Positions 1-9,332 are shown, numbered from the stretch's first letter. The stretch: 64,000 nt of DNA from an uncultured Bacteroidales bacterium (GCA_946534715.1 CAMNCW010000046.1:1-64000), one strand, 5' to 3'. The notes: generated by a model not told the origin, from the letters alone. A program made the numbers and translations.

Positions 1-36
1 CCGGTTCAATTGTTCATCCGAGCCAAGTAAAAAAGA

Positions 37-64
37 CCTCTCCAACTCCCGTAAAGGGGGAGAG
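37..64. repeat. GC-rich inverted repeat upstream of first gene
   Basis: The arms CTCTCC..CTCCC and GGGGGAGAG are complementary around a short GTAAA loop. It resembles, but is not identical to, the palindromic element found at 36264, 44591, 48582 and 52136. It lies just before the promoter of the first gene and could be the terminator or a repeat belonging to the gene left of the window. Nothing else is visible in the first 100 bases. Confidence 0.4.
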
Positions 65-110
65 AAAGGACACAAAAGTTAAGAAAAAGTTGTACTTTTT
101 ACTTAAAAAC

Positions 111-141
111 TTGCATATGTCAAAAAAAAGTTGTAACTTTG
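111..141 (+). promoter_or_regulatory. Bacteroidota-type promoter for the FAH-porU-porV unit
   Basis: TTGC at 111-114 and TAACTTTG at 134-141 are separated by 19 bp, matching the known Bacteroidota -33 (TTTG/TTGC) and -7 (TAnnTTTG) elements. The ATG at 150 is only 8 nt after the -7 element, so the message would be almost leaderless. Confidence 0.85.
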
Positions 142-149
142 CACGCTAA

Positions 150-677
150 ATGAAAATAATAGGCTTTGTACATAGCAACGGAGCGCCGGAAATGGTACTC
201 AAAGGTGATAGTTGTCTGCTCAACGGTCGTAAGCCGATGTTCATCCCTGAATGGACGAAGGAACTTGGAGTGACCGATTGTTTTATCTTGCGAGTGAGCC
301 GTTTGGGCAAAGAGATCGCCCCTCGGTTTGCAGAGCGATATTACGATGCAGTAGCTCCCGGAGCAGACTTTGTGGCAATGGACATTCTGCGCGAGTTGCA
401 AAAAGAAGGAAGACCATGGACGACGGCCACCTGCTTTGACTATTCTCTGGCGATAGGAGAATGGACAGAAGTACAAGGGGACAAAGTACAATGGACAAAG
501 GAATCGTTGGTAATTTCACCTTCGGATGCGATTGCGCGAGCCAGCAAAGTGATGACAATCCGGCAAGGCGACCTGATTTATATTCAATCAAACAAAGCGC
601 CCCGTGCGGTGCAAAAAGAAGAAATTATCCGCGTCGAGATCGACGGAGAAGAAAAACTATATTGCAAAATAAAATGA
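150..677 (+). CDS. Degenerate fumarylacetoacetate hydrolase (FAH)-family protein
   Basis: 175 residues, slightly shorter than the roughly 200 usual for the Bacteroidales FAH-family proteins. It starts MKII like the family and keeps the stretches RLGKEIAPRFAERYYDAV (about 51-68), GADFVAMD (71-78) and QGDLIYI (139-145). The catalytic parts look lost: where the family has an E-x-E pair of metal ligands before RLGK this protein reads G-V-T-D-C (40-44), and the TGTP motif that follows GDLIY is replaced by QSNKA. Only the third acidic ligand (Asp73) seems kept. Its stop overlaps the porU start (ATGA). The same gene order (FAH gene, porU, porV, ispF) is remembered from Porphyromonas gingivalis (PG0025-PG0028). 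I infer a non-catalytic or altered role; family membership is fairly sure, function is not. Confidence 0.75.
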   Translation: MKIIGFVHSNGAPEMVLKGDSCLLNGRKPMFIPEWTKELGVTDCFILRVSRLGKEIAPRFAERYYDAVAPGADFVAMDILRELQKEGRPWTTATCFDYSLAIGEWTEVQGDKVQWTKESLVISPSDAIARASKVMTIRQGDLIYIQSNKAPRAVQKEEIIRVEIDGEEKLYCKIK

Positions 678-3600
678 GAAAGATTGTTTCCATAGTAGCC
701 ATATTGGCGATAAGCTTGTCCATGACGGCCGGCATTCACACGTATGTGGATAATTCCGTATTGAATAGCGGAAAGTGGGTAAAGATCCGTGTGAGCGAAT
801 CCGGTGTGTGCCGCATGAGTTTCAGCGAATTGGAGCGCGCCGGTCTCAATCCGAGCGAGTTACGTGTGTTCGGATATGGCGGCGCACAGAAATTACAAGA
901 TTTCAGCAAATCCAATATAGACGATCTGCCGCAAGTACCGGTGTATGTAGGAAAAGACTTTGTGCTTTTCTGGGTGCAAGGTCCGATCAGTTGGTCCTAC
1001 ACAGGCTCGCGTTTTACGCATACCCGGAACACGTATTCGGACTACGGATACTATTTTCTCACGGATAATACCGGTTCGATGCTGGCACCTACCGAAGGCG
1101 ATGTTGTTACCGGCACACCGACAGAAATCACGAAATATCCGTATTATCAGGTACACGATTACGACTCTATCAACTTGATAGACCGTGCAGGCGTATCAGG
1201 CGGCGGACGAACCTTCTATGGCGAGCAATTCAGCATCAACAAACCGCGGACGTTCACGTTCTCCACTCCCAATGCCTTGACCGACGAACAGAGTACTGTA
1301 TATATGGAGTTGGCGGCTTACTCATCAGTGGCATCCAATTTCAGCGCAAGCGTGAACGGCGGCAATACAAAGACCATCAACATTTTAGCAGCCACCGACA
1401 ACTACACCCGTGCAAAGACCGGTTTGACGAATATCAAACAGATGTCCACGGCAGGGCAACAGAAAGTGAAATTAGAATATCAATGCTCTCTGGCGAGCGC
1501 GTTAGGATGGTTGAATTTCATCGAAGTAACCACCCCGAGTGAATTGAAGATGACCGGAAGCTGGATGCCTATCCGCACAAATGTGAACTACAAGACCTCT
1601 GCTCCTGTCCGTTTCCATTTGACCAATACGACGGAGAACATCCAGATTTGGGATGTAACCGACAAGACGCATATCGTCAAAATGCCGAGCACGTACGAAA
1701 ACGGCGAGACCCAATGGATCGGCACTCAGACAGACGGCATCCACGAATACGTAGCCGTCAACCCAGATGGCACGAATTGGGTTACCGTAGATGAGAAAGA
1801 GACACACGCAATTTCCAATCAAAACCTACACGCGCTCAAGAATATCGACTACGTTATTATCTGCCCGGAAGGATTTGAAGAGGAGTCAAAACGTCTGGCG
1901 AAAGCCCATGAGGAGAAAGAGGCGATCACCTGGGCTGTTGTAACCGACCAACAGGTGTATAACGAGTTTTCCTCCGGCACACCGGACGCGACCGCCTACC
2001 GCTGGCTGATGAAGATGTTATACGACCGCGCAGATGGAAATGCTATTCAGAAGCCCAGATGGCTTTTGTTAATGGGTCACGGTTCGTTTGACAACCGCAA
2101 AATACTGTCCTATTCCGGTGTCAGCCTGCTGCTAACCTATCAATCCAAGAACTCGGAGAATGAAGTGAACGCCTACTGCACGGATGACTATTTCGGCTTT
2201 TTGGATGACTCAGAAGGCGAATCCGATACGGCAGGACGCATGGATATAGGTGTAGGACGTCTGCCGGTATATAATTTAGAGGAGGCGCGTACAACAGTAG
2301 ATAAATTGATCGCGTACATACGTAACGAAAATGCCGGCAGATGGAAAAACCAAATCGTCTATTTAGCAGACGACGGCGAAAACGGCACTCATACCATCAC
2401 CGCCGAAGAAAGTGCGGAGTTAATGCGACTGAAGAACCCGGATTTTGTAGTGAACAAGATTTATCTTGACGCCTATCCGCAGGAAGTGAACGCCAGCGGA
2501 GAGAGTTATCCGTTAGCAAAAAACCGTCTGGACAATCTGCTCAAGAACGGCGTGCTCTTCTTCGATTATTCGGGTCACGGCGGCTATAACGCCATAACCA
2601 ACGAGTCCATAATGAACATCCGCGATATTGAGAAGATGACCAACCGCAACCAAGCCTTCTGGCTGTTTGCCACCTGCGGTTTTGCGGAGTGCGACGGTGG
2701 AAAACGTTGTAGCGCAGAGTCAGCCGTTCTCAATCCAAACGGCGGAGCAATCGGCGTCTTTTCAGCGACTCGTACGGTGTATGCCTCTCCTAACACGGAG
2801 TTGAACCGCAGTGTGACAGACACGCTCTTCAGCCACTCCACTCCGTTCCGTTATGACATAACCATCGGTGAAGCTTGCGCAAGAGGTAAAAACAGGCTCG
2901 GCTCGGATGCCAACAAAATGGCCTATGTACTGCTCGGCGACCCAGCTATCCATCTGAATTACCCAACACAATATCAGGTATATACCAAACCGACAGCCAA
3001 AGACACCCTCAACGCCCTGAGCGTACAGCATTTTGAAGGCGAGATTATTGACGAGGACAATTTCGTAGTGGAAGATTTCAACGGAACCGTGGATATCACA
3101 ATCTACGACAAACTACAAGTTATCAAGACCCGCGACAACGATGCCGCGCCGGAAGATGCCAACGAATTGCAATACAACGACTACCCCAATACAATCTTCT
3201 CCGGATCGGCAGAAGTGAAAGAAGGTAAGTTCGGGTTCACTTTTATGGTTCCAAAAGATATCCGCTACAACTACGGCAACGGACGAATCGTATATTATGC
3301 CTCGACTGCCGACTCGCTGGAGTTAGCAGAAGCAGTAGGTCACTATGAGCAATTTACGATAGGCGGAACCGGCTCTTCATTCTATGCCGACACCGTAGGA
3401 CCGGAGATGAAGATTTACCTGAATTGCCCGGATTGTAACTGCAAAGAGTGCAAAGACACCATGACCTTCAAGACCAACTCTACCCCACGGTTCTTCGCGG
3501 AACTGTACGACGAACATGGTATCAACACCGCCGGCGCAGGTATTGGTCATGATCTGCTGATGATTGTGGATGATGATCCGGCGCAGATATACACACTCAA

Positions 3601-4051
3601 TGAGTATTTCATTGCCGCGAACAGCAGTTATCAGAAAGGAACAATAAGTTACCTTATGGGTGCAATGCCGGACGGCGCACACAGTCTAACCTTCAGAGCA
3701 TGGGATCTTTTAAATAACAGCACAACCAAGAGTTTGAATTTCATCGTGCAAGCCGGTATCGATCCTACGATTCACTCCGTTACCAGCTATCCGAACCCCG
3801 TACAAGCTACCGGTATCGTCAATATATTGGTACAATACGATCAGCCGGACGAACTGCTGAATGCAGAATTGTACATTTACAACCTCAGCGGACAGATGGT
3901 TTACATGAATCCGCGTAACAACTCGGAGCAAATGACGGTTAACTTGGCGGATATCAATCTTCTCCCGGGCGTATATGTATATAATGTGCGCCTCAAATCA
4001 TCGGGAAACAAATACAGTGCTTCCTCAGGAAAGATAATAATCACTAAATAA
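674..4051 (+). CDS. porU: Type IX secretion system sortase PorU (peptidase C25)
   Basis: 1125 residues. PorU is the cell-surface gingipain-like peptidase that removes the C-terminal signal of T9SS cargo and attaches the cargo to A-LPS. Start chosen at 674 because it overlaps the previous stop and gives a clear signal peptide (MRKIVSIVAILAISLSMTAG); the frame is open further upstream but inside the FAH gene. The C25 catalytic pair is visible: His635 in DYSGHGG and Cys668 in FATCGFAECDGG. An earlier MGHGSFDNR motif is also typical of the fold. The last 85 or so residues (SYPNPVQATG.. to ..GKIIITK) look like a T9SS type A C-terminal domain, as known for PorU itself. Next to porV, its known partner in the attachment complex. 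Confidence 0.93.
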   Translation: MRKIVSIVAILAISLSMTAGIHTYVDNSVLNSGKWVKIRVSESGVCRMSFSELERAGLNPSELRVFGYGGAQKLQDFSKSNIDDLPQVPVYVGKDFVLFWVQGPISWSYTGSRFTHTRNTYSDYGYYFLTDNTGSMLAPTEGDVVTGTPTEITKYPYYQVHDYDSINLIDRAGVSGGGRTFYGEQFSINKPRTFTFSTPNALTDEQSTVYMELAAYSSVASNFSASVNGGNTKTINILAATDNYTRAKTGLTNIKQMSTAGQQKVKLEYQCSLASALGWLNFIEVTTPSELKMTGSWMPIRTNVNYKTSAPVRFHLTNTTENIQIWDVTDKTHIVKMPSTYENGETQWIGTQTDGIHEYVAVNPDGTNWVTVDEKETHAISNQNLHALKNIDYVIICPEGFEEESKRLAKAHEEKEAITWAVVTDQQVYNEFSSGTPDATAYRWLMKMLYDRADGNAIQKPRWLLLMGHGSFDNRKILSYSGVSLLLTYQSKNSENEVNAYCTDDYFGFLDDSEGESDTAGRMDIGVGRLPVYNLEEARTTVDKLIAYIRNENAGRWKNQIVYLADDGENGTHTITAEESAELMRLKNPDFVVNKIYLDAYPQEVNASGESYPLAKNRLDNLLKNGVLFFDYSGHGGYNAITNESIMNIRDIEKMTNRNQAFWLFATCGFAECDGGKRCSAESAVLNPNGGAIGVFSATRTVYASPNTELNRSVTDTLFSHSTPFRYDITIGEACARGKNRLGSDANKMAYVLLGDPAIHLNYPTQYQVYTKPTAKDTLNALSVQHFEGEIIDEDNFVVEDFNGTVDITIYDKLQVIKTRDNDAAPEDANELQYNDYPNTIFSGSAEVKEGKFGFTFMVPKDIRYNYGNGRIVYYASTADSLELAEAVGHYEQFTIGGTGSSFYADTVGPEMKIYLNCPDCNCKECKDTMTFKTNSTPRFFAELYDEHGINTAGAGIGHDLLMIVDDDPAQIYTLNEYFIAANSSYQKGTISYLMGAMPDGAHSLTFRAWDLLNNSTTKSLNFIVQAGIDPTIHSVTSYPNPVQATGIVNILVQYDQPDELLNAELYIYNLSGQMVYMNPRNNSEQMTVNLADINLLPGVYVYNVRLKSSGNKYSASSGKIIITK

Positions 4052-4170
4052 TAAATACTAATTAAAACCAATATTTTGCCTATGAAGCAAATCGCTTGAA
4101 GAATATTTTACACCGTTATGATGATATAACGAACATTTGAATAACAACAAATAACAATAACAAAACTAAA

Positions 4171-5406
4171 ATGAACAAGAAAATTCTTTTATCATTGCTC
4201 GCTATCGCATTATGCAGCAACGGTTTTGCACAGGCGACCCGCGAGGCTAACCCTGTAATTACTTCGATGCCGTCCCTTTCCATCGCTCCAGATGCACGTG
4301 CAGCCGGTATGGCTGATGTGGGTGTTGCAACGGAGGCTGACTTTAACTCACAGTATTGGAACCCGGCTAAGTATGCCTACATGTATTCCAAAGGTGGTCT
4401 TACCGCCAACTACACACCGTGGTTGCGTAAGTTGGTAGGCGACATTGATCTGGCTTATTTGGCAGGTTTCTACAATTTCGGTGAATTAGCCGGAGGTATC
4501 GGTGCCAGCTTCACCTATTTCTCTATGGGTGATGTAGTGCTCATGGACTTAAACGGAACCAAGTTGCAAGACGTACGTCCGAACGAATGGGCTCTTGACC
4601 TCAGTTATTTCCGTAAACTGCATGAGTATGTATCTATGTCCGTTGCCGTACGTTTCCTCTATTCCGACCTGAACAACGGCGTAAACAAAGCAGGAACGGA
4701 GATGCACCCGGCAATGACAGCAGCAGCAGATGTAGCTGTTTACTATCGTCAACCGTTTGATCTGCCTATGGGTCCGAGCAACCTCGCAATCGGTTTCACG
4801 TTGAAGAACTTAGGTGGCAAGATGAGCTATGCAGACGATGGTAGTTCAAACTTCATCCCGGCATCCATGAACATCGGTGCTTCCTATGAGTTGCCGTTTG
4901 ACAAATACAACTCGTTAACCTTCAACCTGGAGGCAAACAAAATGCTCGTTCCTACCCGCCGCTCTAAATTCACCACCAAAGAGACCGCAGATAACCAAGA
5001 TCTTTGGAAAACAGACGGCACACCAGTAGATCCGACCAACGAGGCAACATGGCAGATGAACCAAGTAGCTTATTCAGAGCTCAACCCGGCAAAAGGCTGG
5101 TTCCAATCATTCGGAGACGCACCTCGCGGAGCTTCGGAGGAGTTTGAAGAGGTTCGCTGGGGTGTAGGTCTCGAGTATAGCTACAACAAGCAGTTCTTCG
5201 CCCGCGCAGGTTACAGCTATGAGAACTTCTACAAAGGTAACCGCAACGTGCTCACTTTCGGTGCCGGTTTCCACCTCTCCATCGTAACTTTAGATGTGTC
5301 CTACTGCGTAGGTTTGGCAGCAACCAACCCGCTCGACCAAACAATGCGTTTCACACTCGGTTTCGACCTCGCAGGTATCAAGGACTTAGTGAACAACAAC
5401 AAATAA
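4171..5406 (+). CDS. porV: Type IX secretion system outer-membrane protein PorV (LptO)
   Basis: 411 residues with a signal peptide ending near FAQA (22) and a FadL-like beta-barrel pattern with many aromatic alternating strands to the C-terminus. PorV carries folded T9SS cargo from the translocon to PorU. The N-terminal stretch PSLSIAPDARAAGMADVGVATEAD (write-up of residues about 35-58; key features are DARAAGMGD-like Gly/Ala-rich turn and D-x-x-S-x-x-WNPAK) is the family hallmark. It follows porU after 119 bp in which no convincing promoter was seen, and its stop overlaps the ispF start (TAATG). Confidence 0.92.
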   Translation: MNKKILLSLLAIALCSNGFAQATREANPVITSMPSLSIAPDARAAGMADVGVATEADFNSQYWNPAKYAYMYSKGGLTANYTPWLRKLVGDIDLAYLAGFYNFGELAGGIGASFTYFSMGDVVLMDLNGTKLQDVRPNEWALDLSYFRKLHEYVSMSVAVRFLYSDLNNGVNKAGTEMHPAMTAAADVAVYYRQPFDLPMGPSNLAIGFTLKNLGGKMSYADDGSSNFIPASMNIGASYELPFDKYNSLTFNLEANKMLVPTRRSKFTTKETADNQDLWKTDGTPVDPTNEATWQMNQVAYSELNPAKGWFQSFGDAPRGASEEFEEVRWGVGLEYSYNKQFFARAGYSYENFYKGNRNVLTFGAGFHLSIVTLDVSYCVGLAATNPLDQTMRFTLGFDLAGIKDLVNNNK

Positions 5407-5876
5407 TGCGAATTGGTTTTGGATATGACGTACATCAATTCACCCCTAACCGCCCACTGTGGTTAGGGGGAATTGAAGTACCGTCCGACCGTGGTCTGTT
5501 AGGTCACTCGGACGCAGATGTGCTCATTCATGCCCTCTGCGATGCACTCTTGGGCGCTGCAGGTATGCGCGATATCGGCTATCATTTCCCGGACACAAAA
5601 GGAAATGAATACGAAGGGATAGACTCGAAGATCCTGCTCCGCCGCGTTATGGCAATGCTCCGCGAAGCCGGATATGAATTAGGCAACTGCGATATCACAG
5701 TCTGCGCACAAGCCCCCAAGTTAAACCCGCACATCCCTGCTATGCAAGCATGTTTGGCAGAAGTGATGAACGTTGCAACAAGTCAAATCAATATCAAAGC
5801 CACAACCACCGAGCACCTCGGATTTGTAGGTCGTGAAGAAGGCATGGCGGCTTATGCCGTAGCCCTGATCAACTAA
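5406..5876 (+). CDS. ispF: 2-C-methyl-D-erythritol 2,4-cyclodiphosphate synthase
   Basis: 156 residues, normal length. It converts CDP-ME 2-phosphate to MEcPP in the non-mevalonate isoprenoid pathway. Zinc ligands Asp8 and His10 are seen in GYDVHQF, with the family motifs LLGHSDADVLIHALCDALLG, DIGYHFPDTK and INIKATTTEHLGFVGR. It overlaps the porV stop by one base, so it is translated from the same message; the link to T9SS is positional, not functional. Confidence 0.96.
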   Translation: MRIGFGYDVHQFTPNRPLWLGGIEVPSDRGLLGHSDADVLIHALCDALLGAAGMRDIGYHFPDTKGNEYEGIDSKILLRRVMAMLREAGYELGNCDITVCAQAPKLNPHIPAMQACLAEVMNVATSQINIKATTTEHLGFVGREEGMAAYAVALIN

Positions 5877-5884
5877 AAACGCCT

Positions 5885-6214
5885 ATGGTATCTATTCTTC
5901 TTATATCACTTGCGATGCTGAGCAACCTCCTTCAGATAGGAGGCAATCCGCAGGTAATAGAGCAAGACGGACCTTATGAAAAGGTCGCGTTGACAGACAG
6001 CACAACAATGGAGGTTTTCCTGACCTCCGATTCTGCCATCGTAGTTATGACCTCGTGCGCTCCACAATGTTCCTCGTGCGCGCGTGTATATAATAAGGAG
6101 TGGATACCGATTCGCGCAATTACTCCACCCTTCTCTTCTATCTTTCCATTAGCATCAATGGACAAAAAAACCGGCCACATTGAGTGGTCGGATAACGATA
6201 CTTGGGAATATTAG
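5885..6214 (+). CDS. Small secreted or membrane-anchored protein, DUF3256-like C-terminal part
   Basis: 109 residues. An N-terminal hydrophobic stretch (MVSILLISLAMLSNLL) suggests export. The segment with MTSCAPQCSSCARVYNKEW, three or four cysteines followed by a Trp, resembles the C-terminal half of the Bacteroidales DUF3256 proteins, which are about 200 residues; if so this copy lacks the N-terminal half. It starts 8 bp after ispF. A terminator of the opposite operon (6164-6191) lies inside its 3' end, which constrains the codons there. Function unknown; the family call is tentative. Confidence 0.6.
   Translation: MVSILLISLAMLSNLLQIGGNPQVIEQDGPYEKVALTDSTTMEVFLTSDSAIVVMTSCAPQCSSCARVYNKEWIPIRAITPPFSSIFPLASMDKKTGHIEWSDNDTWEY
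6164..6191 (-). terminator. Intrinsic terminator of the TPM-lemA-...-aroK unit
   Basis: Reading the minus strand, CCGACCAC and GTGGCCGG form an 8-bp stem (one G-T pair) followed by seven T residues. It sits 55 bp past the aroK stop and lies inside the coding region of the convergent small gene. Confidence 0.8.
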
Positions 6215-6245
6215 CCCGCTTCTTTGTGCTATATGCACGGTTTAA

Positions 6246-6782
6246 TTATTTCAGGAACTCATAAAGTTCTTCGGCGATACGTTCGTCGGAGTCTTCATCG
6301 CATATATCTACGTCAAGTATGTGGTTCGCCTGCGAGTAAAACGGCTCGCGCGCCTCTAAGTGCGGTGCTATAAACGCCAGCAACTCTTCCTCTGTCTTGC
6401 CTTGCAACACAGGCCGTTCGCTGAGATCGGTCAAGCTGAGCCGTTTTGCCAAATGCTCCGGTTTCCAACGGATATAAATACTCGTTCCTAATTCGCGCAA
6501 GCACTCCATGTTGTCTTCCCAGCAAGGGTAACCTCCGCCTGTAGCATAGATAACTTTCTCATACGGCGACTGATCCGCTATGTCCTCGAGGACATATTTC
6601 TCTTTCTTGCGAAAATCCTCCATGCCGAACCGGCGGATATACTCTGCGGTAGTGTAGCCGTGGATCTGCGCGAAAGCCTCGTCCAAATCCACAAAATGCC
6701 ATCCGAGTTTGGAGGCTAACAATCTTCCGGCAGTCGTTTTGCCGGATCCCATATATCCTATGAGGTAAATCGGTAATGTCAT
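6246..6782 (-). CDS. aroK: Shikimate kinase
   Basis: 178 residues. Phosphorylates shikimate at the 3-OH with ATP in chorismate synthesis. Walker A is GYMGSGKTT (9-17), the shikimate-binding acids are Asp32 and Asp34 in VDLDEAF, Arg58 lies in DFRKKE, and the GGG loop is at 82-84; the lid region has RPVLQGKTEEEL. Last gene of its operon: its ATG overlaps the sufE stop by 4 bp, indicating coupled translation. Confidence 0.95.
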   Translation of the reverse strand: MTLPIYLIGYMGSGKTTAGRLLASKLGWHFVDLDEAFAQIHGYTTAEYIRRFGMEDFRKKEKYVLEDIADQSPYEKVIYATGGGYPCWEDNMECLRELGTSIYIRWKPEHLAKRLSLTDLSERPVLQGKTEEELLAFIAPHLEAREPFYSQANHILDVDICDEDSDERIAEELYEFLK

Positions 6783-7189
6783 GCGAGCGCTAAAGCATAG
6801 AGTTTCATTTGTTTGAGCATCGCCACCAAGCCGTTTGTGCGCGTCGGGCTAAGATGCTCACGCAAACCTATTTTATCAATGAAATAGAGGTCTGCATCCA
6901 CAATCTCTTTAGGAGTATGACCGCTCAGGACATCAATCAGCAATGCTACGATACCACGAACCAACAGCGCGTCCGAATCTCCGTTATAAATGATTTTTCC
7001 CTCCTCGAGACGGCAGGTAAACCACACTTTGGACTGACATCCGTCTATCAAGTTCTGCTCGGTCTTATCCTCCTCAGACAGTGGTGAAATACCCTTAGCA
7101 AAGTCTAGGATTAATTGATACCTATCCATCCAGTCATCCAACATCTCAAACTCTTCGATGATTTCGTCTTGTTTCTCGTTGATTGTCAT
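6779..7189 (-). CDS. sufE: SufE-family cysteine desulfuration protein
   Basis: 136 residues. SufE accepts persulfide sulfur from the SufS desulfurase for Fe-S cluster building. The sulfur-acceptor cysteine is Cys51 in IDGCQSKVW, the same position as in the E. coli protein, and the C-terminal LSPTRTNGL motif is present. It overlaps ftsE upstream and aroK downstream by 4 bp each. No suf operon genes are in view, so it must act with a SufS encoded elsewhere. Confidence 0.93.
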   Translation of the reverse strand: MTINEKQDEIIEEFEMLDDWMDRYQLILDFAKGISPLSEEDKTEQNLIDGCQSKVWFTCRLEEGKIIYNGDSDALLVRGIVALLIDVLSGHTPKEIVDADLYFIDKIGLREHLSPTRTNGLVAMLKQMKLYALALA

Positions 7190-7848
7190 GCTTTAATCTC
7201 TCCTCCTTCAAAATACCATTTTTTACCCGGGTATAACTCCGGCCACTGCAGATTGTGTGTACTCATCAGGACGGTTATACCGGCTTGCGAAATGGCGTAC
7301 AGCAGATCCATGATTTCTTTGCCAGTTTCAGCGTCCAAGTTTCCTGTCGGCTCGTCAGCCAAGATCAACTCCGGCGAATTCAACAACGCGCGGGCAATGA
7401 CCACACGTTGTTGTTCTCCTCCGGACAGTTCGTAAGGCCGCTTGTAGGCTTTCGTATCCATGCCTACTTGCTCCAGCACCTCACGTACATGCGCCTGCAT
7501 CAATTTCTTGTCTTTCCAACCGGTAGCGCGAAGCACGAAAAGCAGGTTTTCTTCCACCGATCGATCGGTCAACAATTTGTAATCCTGAAAAATTATGCCC
7601 ATACGGCGTCGCAGGTAGGGTAACTGACGTCGGCGGATCTTGCGCATATCGAATTCCAATACGCGTGCCTCGCCGTCAGCTATCGGCAAAGCGCCGTATA
7701 AAGTTTTCATAAACGAAGACTTGCCGCTACCTACTTTGCCTAACAGGTAGATCATCTCGCCACCATTCACCGTCACATTCACATCATGCAACACGATCTG
7801 GTCCGCTTGATGGATCTCAACGTTTTTATAGTCAATCAGTTCAGCCAT
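7186..7848 (-). CDS. ftsE: Cell-division ABC ATPase FtsE
   Basis: 220 residues. FtsE with FtsX forms an ABC-type complex at the septum that activates peptidoglycan hydrolysis. Walker A is GKVGSGKS (37-44), Q-loop Gln88 in IIFQDYKLL, signature LSGGEQQRV (141-149), Walker B LILADEPTGNLD. The IFQDYKLL and ADEPTGNLD forms favour FtsE over a LolD ATPase. No ftsX lies next to it, which is common in Bacteroidota. Its ATG overlaps the DUF349 stop by one base. Confidence 0.85.
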   Translation of the reverse strand: MAELIDYKNVEIHQADQIVLHDVNVTVNGGEMIYLLGKVGSGKSSFMKTLYGALPIADGEARVLEFDMRKIRRRQLPYLRRRMGIIFQDYKLLTDRSVEENLLFVLRATGWKDKKLMQAHVREVLEQVGMDTKAYKRPYELSGGEQQRVVIARALLNSPELILADEPTGNLDAETGKEIMDLLYAISQAGITVLMSTHNLQWPELYPGKKWYFEGGEIKA

Positions 7849-9332
7849 TACTCTTCGTTCTCGATTTTTTCCTTCACGTCCGCCAACTGCTTCTTGAGTT
7901 CATTGATTTTAGCCTGCATGCTGTCCACCAACTTATTTGCAGTTTTGGATTTAGCGGTAAAGAAAAGAATATTATTCTCCGCCGTTTTGATCTCCTGCTG
8001 GAGTCGGTCTCGCATTCTGATTAATCCATCAATTCCCTGACTTGCAGCGGCTTTAGCGGCACGTGATGCGCGTTCACCTCTTGCTTTCGCGCGCTCGCCT
8101 TTCACCATTTCGCGTTTGGCATTGAAGAACTCATCACAAGCTTCGGAGAACTGTTTCCAAAGATCATCGGAGTACTTGCGTGCAACCACACCAACGGTTT
8201 TCCATTCCGCTTGCAGCGCTTGGATCTTGGCAGTTGCTTCTTCCCATTGCTCGCGGCTCCATTCTTCGCCGGATTTCAGGCTCTCGGCAACCTCCTGCGC
8301 AGCAGATACCAAGTTGCGTTTATGTTTCAAATTTGTCGAGAAGGTCTCTCTTACCTCTTTGAAATACTCGGTCTTAGTATGGAAGAAACGGTCGCATTCC
8401 GCGCGGTATTCTTCATAAATAGACTGATTGAACTTTTTCGGAGCAAAGCCAACTTTGCGCCATTCGTTCTGGATCTCCTGTACTTTAGCCGTAGCCTCGT
8501 CCCATTGTTTGGCATTCATCGGCTCGCCGTTGACGATGGGCGCATTGATCTCTTTGAGTTGCTCCACAAACGCACGTTTGCGGTCCAGATTCTCCTGCTC
8601 TTTTGCGTGCAGTTCGTCAAAATAAGCCTGATGTTTCTTATTGATGATGGTAGAAGCCGCCTTGAAACGGTTCCATAGATCCTCACGCAATTCACGTGCA
8701 ACCGGGCCTATTTCAGCCCATTCATCATGCAACTGTTGCAGTGAACGGCTTGCCTCCACGATATTCTCGTTGTTTTGCAACCGCTCGGCGGCTTCACAAA
8801 GCAAAGTCTTCAATTCCAGGTTCTTCTTGAAATCCAAATCGCGCAACTCAATATTGATTTTCACCAAATCATAGAATTTCTCCTGATATTGCTGATATGC
8901 CTTGCGGATCTCCTGGGTCTTAGGAGCCGGCACATCTCCGATGGTTTTCCAAGTAGCCTGCAACTCACGCATTTTCTGCAAATTAGCCATCACGCCATCT
9001 GCATCCTCTCCCTCAGCCATCTCTTTCATCTCATTGAGAATAGCTTCCTTGCGGGCCAAGTTATCTTCCAGCTCTTTGTTCTTTGCAGCTGCAATAGTAG
9101 CACGTTTGGCTTTATATTGCGATAACAGTTCTTTAAACTCTTCCTCTTCCGGATTGGTCTCCGCGGCTGTTTCTTCAGCAACAGGCTCTTCTGCGTTCTC
9201 ATCAGCAGCTGTTTCCTCAACGGAATAGAAACGGGTTTTGAGGTGATCTACCTGTTCCTTGATTGCCATCACGTCATCTTGCTCAAGCAACTGCTTGAGT
9301 TCGTCAATAATTTCTTTTCTTGTGTTATTCAT
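7848..9332 (-). CDS. DUF349-repeat protein
   Basis: 494 residues, rich in Glu, Lys and Ala and almost wholly helical. After an acidic low-complexity stretch (about 35-65) come several copies of a roughly 70-residue DUF349 unit, each with a W-K/R-x-(I/V)-G pattern (for example LQATWKTIGDVPAPK, LHDEWAEIGPVARE, IQNEWRKVGFAPKK, LQAEWKTVGVVARK). The C-terminus is a coiled coil. The family is widespread in Bacteroidota; its role is not established. It lies between lemA and ftsE with 32 bp and -1 bp spacing. Confidence 0.88.
   Translation of the reverse strand: MNNTRKEIIDELKQLLEQDDVMAIKEQVDHLKTRFYSVEETAADENAEEPVAEETAAETNPEEEEFKELLSQYKAKRATIAAAKNKELEDNLARKEAILNEMKEMAEGEDADGVMANLQKMRELQATWKTIGDVPAPKTQEIRKAYQQYQEKFYDLVKINIELRDLDFKKNLELKTLLCEAAERLQNNENIVEASRSLQQLHDEWAEIGPVARELREDLWNRFKAASTIINKKHQAYFDELHAKEQENLDRKRAFVEQLKEINAPIVNGEPMNAKQWDEATAKVQEIQNEWRKVGFAPKKFNQSIYEEYRAECDRFFHTKTEYFKEVRETFSTNLKHKRNLVSAAQEVAESLKSGEEWSREQWEEATAKIQALQAEWKTVGVVARKYSDDLWKQFSEACDEFFNAKREMVKGERAKARGERASRAAKAAASQGIDGLIRMRDRLQQEIKTAENNILFFTAKSKTANKLVDSMQAKINELKKQLADVKEKIENEE

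Noticed and set aside
461..673. Extended N-terminus of PorU (71 extra codons)
   Set aside because: Overlaps the FAH-family gene; the ATG at 674 gives a proper signal peptide and a coupled start.
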